Origin: Symbiodinium natans
Taxonomy: Eukaryota; Sar; Dinophyceae; Suessiales; Symbiodiniaceae
DNA: 64,000 nt
NCBI GenBank assembly: GCA_905221605.1
Contig: CAJNDS010000113.1
Location: 1,763,082 to 1,827,081, forward strand
Direction: 5' to 3'
Shown: one piece after another, positions 9,228-21,025 of the stretch
Layout of the letters: every line of letters starts with the position of its first letter
How positions within the stretch are numbered: position 1 is the first letter of the stretch
Position numbers and translations under genes: made by a program
Notes under the pieces: generated by a model
Database searches by the model: none
What the model saw: the letters and a program-made list of their open reading frames with translations, nothing else
Told to the model about the DNA's origin: nothing

Positions 9228-9415
9228 CTGTTGGTTAGTATGAGGGAATGAGGTGCCCTATTTATCTTATACAATCATATATATATATATATTACATGTA
9301 AATTATATGATATATATATATATATGTATATGTATTTAGGACTATATATATATATACATACCATTCAAGGGATTATATGGGGTACCTCATTCCCTCATTC
9401 CCTCATAACCAACAG
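9228..9415. mobile_element. MITE with 30-bp inverted repeats
   Basis: Begins CTGTTGGTTAGTATGAGGGA and ends with the complement (TCCCTCATAACCAACAG), enclosing AT-rich (TA)n sequence. 188 bp, no coding capacity, no clear target duplication. Confidence 0.8.
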
Positions 9416-9599
9416 AAAGGATTGGGGCGAGGGCCGGCTGCGTCTGTGTCGGCAGGGTCGAGGAGGTACTGCGGGTCAGGTCGGATCGGATCGGATCGAG
9501 TCAATTTGGGGTCGGGTGCAGGATCATCCTATTCCCAAACCCTGGTGGTTTAGGGTTTAGGGATTGGGATTTGGTGTTTAGGGTTTAGGGGTATCGCTG

Positions 9600-9890
9600 A
9601 TGGTTCCAGGATGTTCCGGTAATGAGGCTGGACCCCATGAAGTTTACACCTTGTCGTAATCGGAGCCTAATACGAGGAAGAGAAGGGTCCATTCTTCCCT
9701 TGACCTCGTTCCCGCCCCAGTCTGGTAAATGAGAGGATCTTCCCATGTGCGAGTGCCATTGCAGCTCAGTTTGCTTCTCCCCGACCAAAACAGCCATTTG
9801 TGCACAAATACTTTGGTACTCGCCCTGAACAACCAGTCCTCTTGCCACGCGCGGCGGGGGACAAGTCCTTCTTCAGCGGGTCGAGCCTCT
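9600..9890 (-). CDS. possible exon(s), unidentified
   Basis: Open in more than one minus-strand frame. One frame gives 'GEYQSICAQMAVLVGEKQTE', another 'CNGTRTWEDPLIYQTGAGTR', and upstream a third gives 'DERLDPLKKDLSPAARGK'. Real coding sequence is likely but the exon structure is not resolved. Confidence 0.35.
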
Positions 9891-9892
9891 CG

Positions 9893-9985
9893 TCGCCCCT
9901 AAACGCTAAAAACCCTAAACCCTATACCCCCTAACCCTAAACCCTAAACACTAAACCCTAAACCCTAAACCCCAAACCCTGAACC
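9893..9985. repeat. telomere-like CCCTAAA array
   Basis: About 12 CCCTAAA units, some diverged. A further short run is at 10101-10124. Confidence 0.9.
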
Positions 9986-10274
9986 TTAGCCATGGAGGGT
10001 TGGGGCCCAGGGTCTCGTGTACGCGAACGAACTAAGCCCAGATGCGCTACTTTACTTGGTGGTCCCTTAACAAGGCCCGCACCTGAAGTTCTATCGCAGA
10101 TAAACCCTAAACCCTAAACCCTAAAGTCGCCCCACATCATTCTCAACCTCACAAGCTCTTGACTTAAACCCCACGTTCCCTGCAAAAAAAGCTAGGCCGA
10201 GGCCCTCGACCAGCAGCGATGGTTATTGTTGTTGTGTTTTGAGGACAACGAAAATAGTTACTACTTTTGGTATG

Positions 10275-10390
10275 TATGTACATATATATATATATGCATA
10301 CATACATACATACATACATACATACATACATACATACATACATACATACATACATACACACACATACATATATATATATATATATTATAG
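10275..10390. repeat. (CATA)n and (TA)n microsatellite
   Basis: Pure tetranucleotide run near 10298-10358 followed by (TA)n. Open frames across it are repeat artefacts. Confidence 0.95.
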
Positions 10391-10418
10391 TTAAGACATA
10401 TATGATACAGTACACTTC

Positions 10419-10518
10419 CTAGCACAACAGAAAGTTGGTGTGAAACTTGTGGGTCCCGGGCATCATCAAGTCCAGGAACAGCTCCGAGGGCTTGATCACT
10501 TCCGAGGAGCAGCGGGGC
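10419..10518 (-). CDS. possible terminal exon, unidentified
   Basis: After an acceptor GTCAAG|G, one frame has strongly G/C-ending codons and reads 'RCSSEVIKPSELFLDLMMPG' then 'THKFHTNFLLC' and a TAG. The telomere-like block at 10519-10620 lies directly upstream in the sense direction. No family recognised. Confidence 0.45.
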
Positions 10519-10620
10519 CTTGACTTGAGGTTTAGGGTTTAGGGTTTAGGGTTTAGGGTTTGGGGTTTGGGGTTTGGGGTTTGGGGTTTGGGGTTTGGGG
10601 TTTGGGGTTTGGGGTTTGGG
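10519..10620. repeat. TTTAGGG array grading into TTTGGGG
   Basis: Five TTTAGGG units followed by about nine TTTGGGG units, showing clonal spread of a single variant. Confidence 0.95.
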
Positions 10621-11039
10621 CCCCTTGGGGGCTTTTGGGGTTTCAGGGGGCCTTTGGGGCTTCAGGGCTTTGGTGGGCTTGAGGGTTGTTGGGTGCCTCC
10701 CGCATGATAAGGGCCTAAGGGCAACGTGTTAGAAGTCTTTAGGGCATCTTCAATAGGCCACTTGGGTGAGGGCTTCATAGGTTCTACTGGCTTTATGCGG
10801 TTTAGCGCTAGAGTGGCTTGAGTGCCTCGGTTATAACCCTAGACCGCATGATCCTAGTGAGGGTCGTGACATCAAGCCCGAGCACTTGTGGTTAGGGGGC
10901 TCGGGACCTAGGCTTGTCGTTTGCCTAAGAACCGCACGAAAAACTGAGGAAACAATCTTCCTCATAGGGGTTACGGGGATTGCTATCTTTTGTTCTTTTC
11001 AGGGTTCTTAAGCAAATACTAGTTACAGCAAGCTTCCGG

Positions 11040-11130
11040 CAATCTAGAAGTTGTCCAGGGTCCCTGCACAGGAAGCGCTGCCAGCATATCACCCTCGGTG
11101 ATGATCTGGCGGAATAGCAGGCGAGGCGTA
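11040..11130 (-). CDS. possible internal exon, unidentified
   Basis: The minus strand reads 'RLLFRQIITEGDMLAALPVQ' with an acceptor-like CGCCAG inside. It may belong with the exon at 10419-10518, but the phase was not confirmed. Confidence 0.4.
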
Positions 11131-11322
11131 AACTATAGGGTCCTTAAGTATTAAGGGAGGGAATAGTGGGGTATGTGGTTGTAAAAAGAATCCGCGCATC
11201 ATGAAATTCCATCCAGGAATCCAGGCCATATGACATCACAGGAGTCCCCAGGTCTCAGTGCGAAAGCGAGGCCATTGCTACGAATCACAAAACCCCAAGC
11301 ACTATAACTATAAGCCCATAAC

Positions 11323-11412
11323 TTGGGATGTTCCCCCTATACTAGCAGTCCTTAAGAGGAATAATAGTATGATCCCTATTACGCCATGCAGGTTGAGAAA
11401 GTTCCCTCACAC
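11323..11412. mobile_element. family A element, diverged right end
   Basis: The left half 'TTGGGATGTTCCCCCTATAC' and 'AGTCCTTAAGAGG' match 33613-33697 and 61624-61742. The right arm is poorly preserved. Confidence 0.55.
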
Positions 11413-11759
11413 ACATTTGGGGTTTAGTAGGGGTTCCCCTACTGTGTACGCCCTCTAAGCCCGCCACACCCACACCAAACGGTTTAGCGTCCGTGCGGGT
11501 CTATGGCTCAGTCCACGATCACCACTGCTAGGATTCTCCGGCACAGAGGAACACAAGGGAGCTTCTTAACAAGTACAAGCGATGGGGTTACAAAAAGAAC
11601 CTAGGAATAAAAGGACAACAGCAGGGAACCTAAACAAAAAAGCCCAGAGAGCCCAGTATACCTCGCGAGAGGGATATATTGGGCTAAGGGCTTCGGGCCA
11701 ATTACCTGCCAATTTGCGGTTTGAGGTCGACGCATGTCATTGTTCAAGCAAGTTTGAGG

Positions 11760-11945
11760 GGCAGGGGGGCGGGGGGCGGGGGGGCGGGGGGGTGGGGGGG
11801 CGGGGGGGTGGGGGGGCGGGGAGGCGGGGAGGCGGAAGGGAAGGGGAAGGGGCTTACACCCTGGACCCCAAACTCTACACCCTAACCCCAAACCCCCAAA
11901 GCCTAAACCCCAAACGCCAAACCCCAAACCCCAAAGCCTAAACCC
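11760..11945. repeat. G-rich tract followed by CCCAAAC/CCCTAAA repeats
   Basis: G-runs broken by single C/T/A (11762-11850), then diverged telomere-like units. Long open frames here are low-complexity artefacts. Confidence 0.85.
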
Positions 11946-12104
11946 CCAATGGCTCCTCTGTGCCAGCTCGCGGGAATGAAGGCTGGGATGCCTCCAATCA
12001 GCCAAGGAAGGACCAGGATGGGCTCTCTTCAGAGCCCCACCAAAACTTTACAGGCTTAGAAGCTTGTAATCAGGGGGTTGCGGGCTTTAGGGTTTTGGTT
12101 TAGG

Positions 12105-12500
12105 GTATAGTACAGCATCTAGCCATTCGTCAAACCTGCCACTTCCAGGAAGGCTTGCGACATGTGTCTGCAGGTCCACATGTTCTTTCCGACAAGGTTG
12201 GAGTTTGGCTGGCGTAGAGGCATCGCGCAGCATGTACGCAGCAACTAGCGAGGTTTGGGAGCTTGCCCGGTGTCCTTCACAGCTTGCGAAGCGGCACAAC
12301 ATTCGCAAACGTCAGCTGAGAAGGGAGGGAAGGAGAAAAAGAGAGAGAGAGAGAGAGATGCGAGAGAGGCGAAAGACACGACGACCTTGGTCAGGCGATC
12401 GGTCACAACGTACAGATAATCGGTTGCTTCTTGTGAATGGCCAAGCCACCGAAACTTATCCCCGTCCCCGAAAGTTGCACCTGACATGGGGACCTTAACG
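12105..12500 (-). CDS. two possible exons, unidentified
   Basis: 12360-12500 reads 'FRWLGHSQEATDYLYVVTDR' and 12110-12260 reads 'EHVDLQTHVASLPGSGRFDE'. Between them the sense strand has a (CT)n-rich tract ending CTTCTCAG, like a polypyrimidine tract with acceptor. Phases were not reconciled, so the join is unproven. Confidence 0.35.
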
Positions 12501-12540
12501 GTATACTCAGAATAAAGTGGGGGCTGGCTCTCGAGATGCA

Positions 12541-13920
12541 CTCTTCATCCATGCCTCTGTCGCCACCATGCTGAGGGCAGAGTGCACCTGTGAAGCAAGC
12601 AGCAAGCAGCACCCTGAACTCATAAACGCGCTGACACGAAACTGCCAAGGATGCGCATGCAAGGGTCACCAAATTTCTACCGGCAGTACTTGCGCAGTAG
12701 CGAAAATTTTGGCAGGCACGCCCGCTGCCTGTAGCCAGGCTTCTCCACACGATGCCAAAAGTCACTAGACTCGCTAGACAGTCTCCGCAAGTGTCCAGCA
12801 GCAATTTCGCTTGTGTGCAGCGGGATGGAGAAAGAAAGGGTGGGAAGTGCTGTGTGGTCCCTGGACCCTGAACCGAACAAGCCTTCATTACCATTTCAAG
12901 ATCCGAGAGGTCGTTTGAGGGGTGCAGTCTGACGTGTGGGCAATTCTCGGGCGTTTAGTCACGCACCAGGCTCGAGCCGAATGGCAAAACGGTTTAGGGT
13001 TTAGGCCCTACTGTAGCAGCCCTGGCACACTAGGGTTTGATGGGGTGACGGTAGGGGCTACATAGGAGATCATGGGAGTCTGGGGTTTGCATGAATTCTT
13101 CGGAGCAAGGCGTGCAGTCCGACAGAGGGCCGATTCTGTGACTTGTATGCGGCCGCATGCGGCCGCAAAACATGTCGTTACTTGGTGGCCTTCGAGGACC
13201 TGCTGCCAAGATCAGGCTGCTTTTGTTCCGCATGACACGCGCCCGCTTCTTCTGTGCAGATGGGGATACACCTTCGCGGTTCGAAGCTAGACAAGCTAGA
13301 CTATTCTTATAGCTGTTTCCGAAGGGCTCCTGTTTACAGAGGTGGCGAAATCCTCGTCGAAGCGTCCGCGAGCGTCGCACGGAAGCTGTAGTTGCAGAAT
13401 TCTGTGGTTGGGCATCGTGTCGGTGCGTCGTGCGGCGGCGGTACCTTCGAACCCTAGACCCCGGCTGAACACCAGTCGCTGCAAATCTCAATGATGACAC
13501 GCCCTCCGACTAAGAGGACGCGACTCATAGATTCGATGTATTCGACACAGTGGCAGTTGCAAATCCTGAGCACTCAGCAAGAACCCCTGTACAACTGGAC
13601 CGACTCATCTCGCGCACACATTGCACGCATATCCTTCTCCCCAAACTCCCGCTTTTGCTCCAGCAATCCAGGACATGCAGGTTTGGCTGGAGCAGATATC
13701 GAGCTCCACCATCCCTATTCCCTATATGGCGTGAAAGACTCAATACGGCCTCTCAACACCATCCTAAACACCCACTGCCCCGAAACCTGCTTATGGTTCA
13801 GAGCCTGGGCTTTCACTGAATTTGCATGCCACCTTGTGCATGCTTTGAAACCCGGCGTTGCCTCCAACTGTGCGGGAGTTCGCATGTATAGCGCTGCCTG
13901 ACTCGGATGTCAAACACTGA
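12541..13920. other. no supported gene
   Basis: Mixed-composition sequence with open frames on both strands (for example 13030-13500 minus, 13491-13901 plus), none with domain, codon bias or splice context good enough to call. A tandem GCATGCGGCCGCATGCGGCCGC-like palindromic patch lies at 13147-13166. Confidence 0.4.
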
Positions 13921-14750
13921 AAACCCTGACTCCTAAACCCTAAACCCCTAAACTCTAAACCCTGTGCACTGAAGGAGCAGCCACCACTCGGAGAATATTG
14001 GATTTGTCACGCAGCCGGTCAGAAGCCCAGCCTCACCGTAGCAGGGAAAAAAGGAGTCTTCCAAGGTTCTTCGGTTTAGGGTTTATAGGGTTTAGGGTTT
14101 AGGTTTTAGGGTTTAGGGTTTAGGGTTTAATTTAGGGTTTAGGGTTCCGTTGACCAAACACCCCAAGCAGCGCCTGCTGAAATGCTACTGCGATTCCTCA
14201 ACCCCCTCCTCCCAGGGTTCGTTGTTGGGTTGGGAGGGAGGGGGGGGGGGGTGCTGTAGGGTCCAGAGGGCTTACAAGAAATCGTCGTTCATGTGCCCGT
14301 GAAGCCCAGGCTATCGCCCATCGAGCCCTGAAATGCCCGGATAAACACCAAAGGCTCCCCCAAATCATCCACAAGCCGCACCAACCAGCCCTTATGTCTG
14401 AAAGCTTGAAACCCTGAAGATCTTAAACCCTGACACCCCCCAAACCGGAAACTCCAAACCCGAACCCCAACCACCACACACCTATTTCCCATCCCAACAC
14501 CTGAAGTAGCCCAAAATGCTAAGCTCTAAACTCTAAACCTCTCAGCCCTGAACTCAATACCACCCACAGGGAGTTCTAGTCCCAAATCACGAACCCTGAG
14601 CGGGTCCGAGAACTCCAGGGACATGGCCATGTGAGGAGCTTCCTGCGCTGCTGGGAGTTTTCGTGCTGGGTTTAGGGTTTAGGGTTTATAGGGTTTAGGG
14701 TTTAGGGTTTATAGGGTTTAAGGTTTAGGGTTTAGGGTTTAGGGCTCGAA
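13921..14750. repeat. telomere-like blocks with intervening non-coding DNA
   Basis: CCCTAAA units at 13935-13965, TTTAGGG at 14073-14148 and again at 14668-14746 (including TTTATAGGG variants). The DNA between has a G tract at 14238-14252 and no supported exon. Confidence 0.85.
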
Positions 14751-15193
14751 AGGCCCAAAAGGCCCTACATAGCTGGATTCAGCAGTAGGCAGATGCCCGG
14801 TGAAGCAGCCTACGAACATCAAGAGGAGCCTCGCCCTTGCCCACGCACACTGTTTTCTGTGAGATGGCAGCCATCAAGCCTGTGGGAAGTCTGGTGTCCT
14901 CTGGCAATGCTTCAAGGACAAGCGCTGTTGCAGACTTGAAAGCGTGATTGAAACATCAGAGCCACCGCCTTGGGTGCATCCGTGCTTTTGTGGTGGACAT
15001 GTGCGCATCTCAGTGGCCTCCAGCGTTGAGCCCGCTGCAAGCCTTCATCTTGGGTCGGCAGCTCGACTTGACGCAGTGGGTGCAGGCGGGTGCCTTGTCG
15101 TTCGTGATGCCTGAGCTTGGAGTTGCCAAGAGAGTTCTACATCCGAACATCCAAAACAACGGTTCTTGATAAAGCTGTCCTTAACCGCAAGTT
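14751..15193. other. probable 3' UTR and downstream region of the secreted-protein gene
   Basis: No convincing exon on either strand. In the sense direction of the 15.2-15.8 kb gene this is downstream sequence. Confidence 0.4.
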
Positions 15194-15789
15194 TCAGAGC
15201 ACAAAGAAACCTCTTCTAGCAGCCAGCAGAGTGCATTGGTTCATGCAGTGGTCCCTGGAGCAGCCCACCAGCTGGGCCATGCAGCCTGCGCAGCCAGCCG
15301 AGTAGCCCTTCTTCTGCATGCAGTCCTTCCGTGCTTCACTACAGCCGTAGTCAAATCCGAACCCCCCCCCCCAGACACAAGCACTGTTCTCCCGAAACCA
15401 AAAACAAATGGCCGCAAAACCCCAAAACAAACATGCCGGCAGTCCTTGGTGCACGGATAGCCTGCAGCGCAGGAGCGGCCACAGTGGTTGAGGGATGCGT
15501 CGAAGCTCTTCCTTCCACCGTGCTTCCACACCTTCATGTCATTGGCGTTGGTGCAGCTACCACCCTCCACCTCCTCTTCTACGTACACGGCTTCCTCCTC
15601 ATCTTCCTCATCATTGGAAGCATCCTCCAAAGCCTCCAGGTAGTCGACCTTCATGCCGCGCAGCTGGTGGAGCTCCAGGCTGCACTCCTGCCCATCAGCG
15701 CAGACGTCATCCGACGCCAGCGCTTCGGTCACATCCTCCCCAAAGGCCCATGCAAAGCTCATGAACACGAACAATGCTCGGAGGGCCAT
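15194..15789 (-). CDS. secreted Cys-rich protein, two exons
   Basis: Exon 1 is 15445-15789 and exon 2 is 15194-15325, joined over a 119-bp intron to give 158 residues and a TGA. Residues 1-19 ('MALRALFVFMSFAWAFGED') are a signal peptide, so the product probably enters the secretory pathway. An acidic linker ('NDEEDEEEAVYVEEE') leads to a Cys-rich module: 'SCTNANDMKVWKHGG', 'NHCGRSCAAGYPCTK', then across the splice 'DCMQKKGYSAGCAGCMAQLV' and 'GCSRDHCMNQC'. I know this Cys pattern from dinoflagellate proteins of unclear function. The start is the ATG just before the signal peptide. The intron has a GA donor and both its ends lie in an exact copy of AAGGACTGC, so the splice point is ambiguous but the product is not. 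Confidence 0.85.
15326..15444 (-). other. 119-bp intron between 9-bp direct repeats
   Basis: AAGGACTGC occurs at both exon-intron borders (15439-15447 and 15320-15328). Cutting after AAG gives a GA donor and an AG acceptor. The interior has a run of G on the sense strand (C-run at 15361-15372 on plus). Confidence 0.8.
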
Positions 15790-16069
15790 GGCTGCCAAGC
15801 GGGGGAAAGCAAGAACGCTTTTGGAGCTGCTGTGAGAGCAAAGTGAAGCTCGGCAAGGCAAAGAACGGTTGTCGGTAAGATGCAGGGCAAGGGGTTTTGC
15901 GCTTGAAGAGGGGGGGGGGGGGGCCTCAACCTCTAGCTTCGGATCAGCAAACTTACCGATTTGTGCGCAGCAAGTCCTTCCCATCTGCTCCAGTACACCG
16001 GGCGCAGCCTGGGATGGGGGCGGGGGACATTAATGAGGAGACTTCATGTTATCAGTCTCAGTCGCTGGT

Positions 16070-16131
16070 CTCTCTTCTTCTTCTTCTTCTTCTTCTTCTT
16101 CTTCTTCTGTCCTTCTCTCTCTCTCTCTCTG
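16070..16131. repeat. (TTC)n and (CT)n microsatellite
   Basis: Eleven TTC units then CT repeats. The glutamate or phenylalanine runs in its open frames are artefacts. Confidence 0.95.
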
Positions 16132-16429
16132 ACCCTGACATACCCTGACTCTAATGCATTGCATTGTGCATTGCGTTGTGCATTGTATTGCCATATTTGC
16201 AAACACACATGCATGCGCACGAACCTCCGAACCCGATAGCTTCCCCCAAGTTTCTGGGACCAGGGGCCCCGTAGTAGGTCCCGGAGCGGGCCCCGGCAAG
16301 GAGTCGGGCCCGCAGTCGGCGAACCTTAGGTTTTTTGGAGTTCATAGGGTTCGTAGGGTTTAGGAGTTTACAGGCTTCGTAGGGTTCTGAGTTGCCTCTT
16401 TTGGGTAAAGGTCGCGTTCCTCATTGTTG

Positions 16430-16561
16430 GAGCACGAAGCCTTCCTCCTAATTGGTACAGTCTCCACTTCATACCAAGTGTGGCATTTCGGGAATCTACG
16501 CCACTCCTCCAAGCATGGGGGCGAACGAAGAATTTGCATTTTCGGCGTTGGCGCGACATGT
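16430..16561 (+). CDS. possible terminal exon, unidentified
   Basis: The plus strand reads 'GARSLPPNWYSLHFIPSVAF' and 'LLQAWGRTKNLHFRRWRDM' before TAG at 16559. Protein-like but weakly biased; other frames are also open. Confidence 0.3.
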
Positions 16562-16619
16562 AGGGGTTCGCTCTGTCACATCGGTACAGATCCACTTTGG
16601 GCCGTTTAGGGTTGCATGG

Positions 16620-17260
16620 TTTCCTTAACTCACTGTGTTTTAGGTTTTGGGGGGTTTTAGGCTATGGGCCTTAAATGGTGCATCATCTACGGGCTTCGGG
16701 ATTTAGGACTTCGCTGCAAAGCCCATGGACAACTTAAAGGCCTGCGGCAGCGGCATCAAGTTCGAAGCCGGGAGGGCGAATAATATAAGACCCTAAACCA
16801 GTAAACTGATAACCCTGCCATACGAACCCAAAGCCTTGTTTGATTCAGGTTGCGTTGCGAATCTCAAAGATAAAACGAAGCGGTATACAGCGATTATCCT
16901 TTTTCAAGGCTTGGAGCTCGTAAGGAACACTAAGCCCGAAAGCCCATCCTCAGAGCCTATTAAGGCCCTGACCGCATCTTTCAGTCTTCCCAGATCTTCC
17001 AGGCCTCGGAGCTCTAAGCAGGACGGGTGTCTGGGAGGACGGAGACTGAGAGGGCTGTGAGGCTTCGGGCTTAGGGCCCACGCAATAGGAGTACGTGCCT
17101 GCCTGCATGCACACTTCTTTGTCTAAAAGTTGGGGCTTCTGTTAGGAGTTTTCAGCCGTGTATGATAGTGTATGGTGCCATCGAGCTCAGTAGTGAGGTG
17201 TGAGGTGTGAGAGTTGTGTGAGTTGTGTGTGTTGCGAGAGTTATGCGTGTACGTGTGTCT
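16620..17260. other. no supported gene
   Basis: Diverged telomere-like words and unique sequence; nothing else recognised. Confidence 0.4.

Positions 17261-17261
<1 letters not shown>

Positions 17262-17309
<48 letters not shown>
17262..17309. repeat. (TG)n microsatellite
   Basis: About 24 TG units, preceded by a looser GTGTGAG region from 17200. Confidence 0.95.
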
Positions 17310-17311
<2 letters not shown>

Positions 17312-18054
17312 CTGTGTTGAGGGTTTAGTGCTTATAGTTTAGGAATTTCCATACGTGCACATATTATATAGCTACCTGAGCATTGTATATTGCCTTGTGT
17401 GGGCTCGCATCATTTTGTGGACTTCCTATGCGGGCCTACCCGCGACTCATTTTTAGCAGCCGCGCAGCCGGACCTACGCGCCAAGCCCTCAAACAAAGCC
17501 ACGTGCAACTGCTTTGGTTAGTAGTGGTACTGGGGCGTTCTGCGACTAGATCCCAGTGCAAACAGACACATAATTATGTGACCAAACAGGCCTCCCGTGC
17601 TTCACCATGCCTGTGATCTTCAACTCGAAAGCATCCATGACTACGTGGACTATCCGGATCCTGCGTAGTACCGAGGCTTTCCAGAAGCTACTGCAAAGCT
17701 TGTCTCACCCGCCCGTACACCAGCAAGACCTACGTGCGCTCTAGACCTAACACTCCGAAATCACAATCCCGAACCCTTAACTCTGGAACCTGCAAAACAA
17801 AACCAGAAATCCCAACCCGAACAGGGCCCGTACGTGACTGGAGCACATGCAGGCGGCACGCAACTCCCCGTAGGTGCCTGACGTCAGCAATCTTAAGAAG
17901 TGAGGCTACACAGCATCCAAGGCCAAGGAATTTGCAGCAGGAGTTCGATGTTCGTCGCCTATAGATGTGAGCCCTGGAGTCTACACCCCAACTCACGGTT
18001 AAGGGTTTAGGGTTTAGGGTTTATCAGGTTTAGGGTTACGTACCCTATAAACTC
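17310..18054. other. no firm gene; short telomere-like run at 18000-18036
   Basis: Short open frames on both strands without bias. TTTAGGG units at 18000-18036. Confidence 0.4.
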
Positions 18055-18172
18055 CCTGGATGCACCGGAAGCTGCTGAGCAGGTGGGGTGGCACTGGTGC
18101 GCAAGCCCCACAGAAACCCCCCTCCGCCCGCGCCGCCCGACTCTTCATGTGTAGCGGGCTCCTGAACCCCCA
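18055..18172 (-). CDS. possible exon, unidentified
   Basis: One minus frame reads 'QEPATHEESGGAGGGGFLWG' then 'LRTSATPPAQQLPVHPGS', with mostly G/C-ending codons. No neighbour to check phase. Confidence 0.35.
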
Positions 18173-18829
18173 AACCCGGTCCAAACGAAAAAAAAAACTG
18201 CAGTAAAGCTAAGTTTCATAAAGCCCCCACAAACCTCTTGAGAGCTTTTGGGGTTCAATCCTTCTGCTCACAGTACATGCAAAATTCGCATTTATCAAGG
18301 TACGGCTCAAACGTCTTACGCGGACGCCACAGAAACTCCCTTAGCTAAAGACCTGGGTTTCCTCCAGAGCTGCCCCTCAGTTTATGGACCACCTCACTCT
18401 GCTGGCATTTGCGAGGCCCCCTGGCAATGTGGGCCGCCCCTGACCACCCCTGAGCCCAACCTACACCCAAAACTCAACAGACCTTAAGCGGAAAAGCTCT
18501 CAAAGCCCAAAACAGCAATCAGCCAGGCACTTGAAACCCCAAAGCCGCGATCCCCTCAACACTACATGAACCCGGAAAGGGCTTCTACGGTCGATAGACC
18601 CTTGAGCAGGGATGACAGTCGTATGCAGTGTATAGTGACCCCAATTCAGGGGCTTCATCTACTACTGGCTTCAGAACCACCCAAAAACTAAAGAAAATCT
18701 TCCTTGTTCGGGCAATATTAGGGACGATTACTCTTCTTTTTGGGGTGGGCTGGAGGGAGGGTGGTGGCTTCTGAAGCAAACAGTCTGGTCATTCGGTCCC
18801 TGAGGTCCTTCCCTCTCCCGTGCCCCGCA

Positions 18830-18893
18830 CCCCTGCGACTCCAGCGCCGTCCAGCGGGTGTCGCTGGGCGCGGGTGGGCTGCCGGCCGAGTTC
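18830..18893 (-). CDS. possible exon, unidentified
   Basis: 'NSAGSPPAPSDTRWTALESQ' is encoded with almost every codon ending in G or C, and is followed by CAG|GG. Too short to identify. Confidence 0.4.
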
Positions 18894-18899
18894 CACCTT

Positions 18900-20550
18900 A
18901 CAGTTTAGGGTTTATACGGTGTATAGGGCTTAGAGTTGTAGGGTTCTGTAGGGTTCTGTAGGTTTATGTAGGCATATGTAGGGCGATTTCGGGTTCTGAA
19001 GTTCTAGGGTTTAGGGCGCAGATTGACTGACAATGGATGGCCTTTCCTTGTAAAGGCCGTCGAGTGTCATTCCGTGCAAATGCTTTAGCGGCCTAAAGGG
19101 CAAGATTTCCCGGGCGTTTTTTTTGGGCGGGACTGCAGCTAGGGTGTTGGGCTTCTCACGGACCTCTCGAATCTTATAGAAGATAGGGTTTAGGGTTTGG
19201 GGCTTAGGGTTTAGGGTTTAGGGTTTGGGTTTAGGGTTTAGGGCTTAGGGTTTGGGTTTCGGGTTTGGGGTTTAGGGATGGTCCACCTGCCGTAATATGG
19301 GTTCCGGCAGGTGTAGGATCAATGCTCAGGCCCACATGGCTTGTCGCTTCCGAGGCACGCCGCTTCAAAGGTGGGACCCAAGGCCGCCTCCGAAGAGCCA
19401 ATTTGGCTTAGTAGCTTCCGACACTCTAAACATTGAACCCTAAACCCCTAAACCCTAAACCCTAAACCCTACACCCCAATAAACATCCCTAAACCCCAAG
19501 CTCGGGGCTCAGGTTTTCGAGTTTCGGTTTGGGGGCTCAGGGCTCTTAGGGTTCCAGACTTACGAACCCCCAAGAGCCCGACATTCTTCTGCGTGTGTCA
19601 TCTCAGAACCTTCTAACCCTGAGGCCCGAAGGCGGGTGTTTGGGCCAATTTCAGGTTTTGGGGCTAAAGGAGGCTGAGGGGAAGGGATGCCACCATTCGA
19701 TTCTGCGACAGCTTTATAGGGTTCTTGGGGCCTTTCAAGGCTTGGAATTGGCGCGCGAGGTTGAAAGCATGGATCTCAGGGTGGCGCACGTAATGTTGTT
19801 GGGATGAAGGCTTCAGGGCTTGGGGTTCCAGCCCGACAACTAACAAATTAAACAGTCACCCTGCATGCGGGGTGTAACTAGGGCCTTAGGATTTTCGATT
19901 GTCGTCAGGGGATGTGTAAATCCGGGGTGAGTATCCCGAGCCTGCAAGACGCATGGCCCTGCGTGTTCGATGGGTTTAGTTGAAAGACATGGTGTAGGGC
20001 CCACCTGCATCCTGAAACCTGAGCCCAAGAAGCCCGAAACCCTGCATGTTGACGTAAGAGGGCTCAGGGCAAGTGACTCTCAATAGTTATCGGGGAGCAC
20101 CTGCAGGGTGTTGCTGCACTTGGCCAGTTCACCCAGCCAGAACCTCGCATTCGAGCATACGGTTCTAGCGTCCCCGAAACATGCCGAACTATTACCCCTC
20201 CCCAGTTCTCTCAACTCCAAAATAGGGACCACTACTTAAGCTTTGCTTATCTGGGAGGGGGTAGTTTGGCCTAACAAGCTAGAGGGGTATAGTATGGGAC
20301 ATCATGCGGGATGACGCACGTAACCGCGAAGCCCCAGGCCCCAAGCCGCGACTAGACACCAAAGGAAAAGGATGCTCTGACAGAGGGACCTAAGGAGCTT
20401 TAAGGGAGGGGGAGGTGTCAGACCCAGAATCCCGAAAGTAAGCCCTAAATTCGAATTCAACCCTAGACCTCATAAACCTAAACCCTATAAACCCTATACT
20501 CCCCAAACCCCGAAAACCCGAAGGCCTTATAAGACCAACTCAGAAGTCGT
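18900..20550. repeat. telomere-like blocks and unassigned DNA
   Basis: TTTAGGG arrays at 19180-19280, CCCTAAA at 19435-19475, and weaker units near 18903-19015 and 20465-20500. No exon supported between them. Confidence 0.7.
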
Positions 20551-20699
20551 AAGGTGATGCTGGAAGTCCACGAAAAGCCTCGAGAAGCCGGGGCGTCTCT
20601 GGGTCTGCGACTCGAGCGGCCCGGTCTGCAACTGCCTCCGTGCAGCGTCCCACCTGGTATCTTGTTTCTTTTTCTTTCTCATTCTTTATTGTTTATGAC

Positions 20700-21025
20700 T
20701 TCTTTTTTTTTTGGGGGGGGGGGGGTGTTAGTGTGTTACGGTGTTAGGATGTTAGGGTGTTAGGGTTTGTATATTGGATTTTGGGGGGGGGGGGGGGGGG
20801 GTGGGGGGTTAGGGGGGGGGGGAGGGGGTTAGGGATTTGTATTGGCTAATTTGTGTGGTTTAATATTGGTGCTTTTTTGGGGGGGTTTTGGGGGGGTTTT
20901 AGGGTTTATAGGGCTTGGGGCATCGACATCGAAAGTTCTGAGTTCCAGAGTTTGCGGCTGGCATTCAGACAGTTCTGACCTGAAGAACCCCAAAGCCGTT
21001 ATGTGGGGGGGGGGGGGGGTTGTGC
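20700..21025. repeat. poly-G tracts
   Basis: Long G-runs at about 20714-20726, 20784-20801, 20814-20828 and 21006-21019, mixed with TTAGGG words. Confidence 0.9.

Noticed and set aside
11601-12005. 134-codon minus frame rich in Pro and Leu
   Set aside because: Produced by the G-tract and CCCAAAC repeats at 11760-11945.
13030-13901. Opposing open frames of 156 and 136 codons
   Set aside because: Arg/Ser-rich and without bias or splice context; typical of chance frames in GC-rich DNA.
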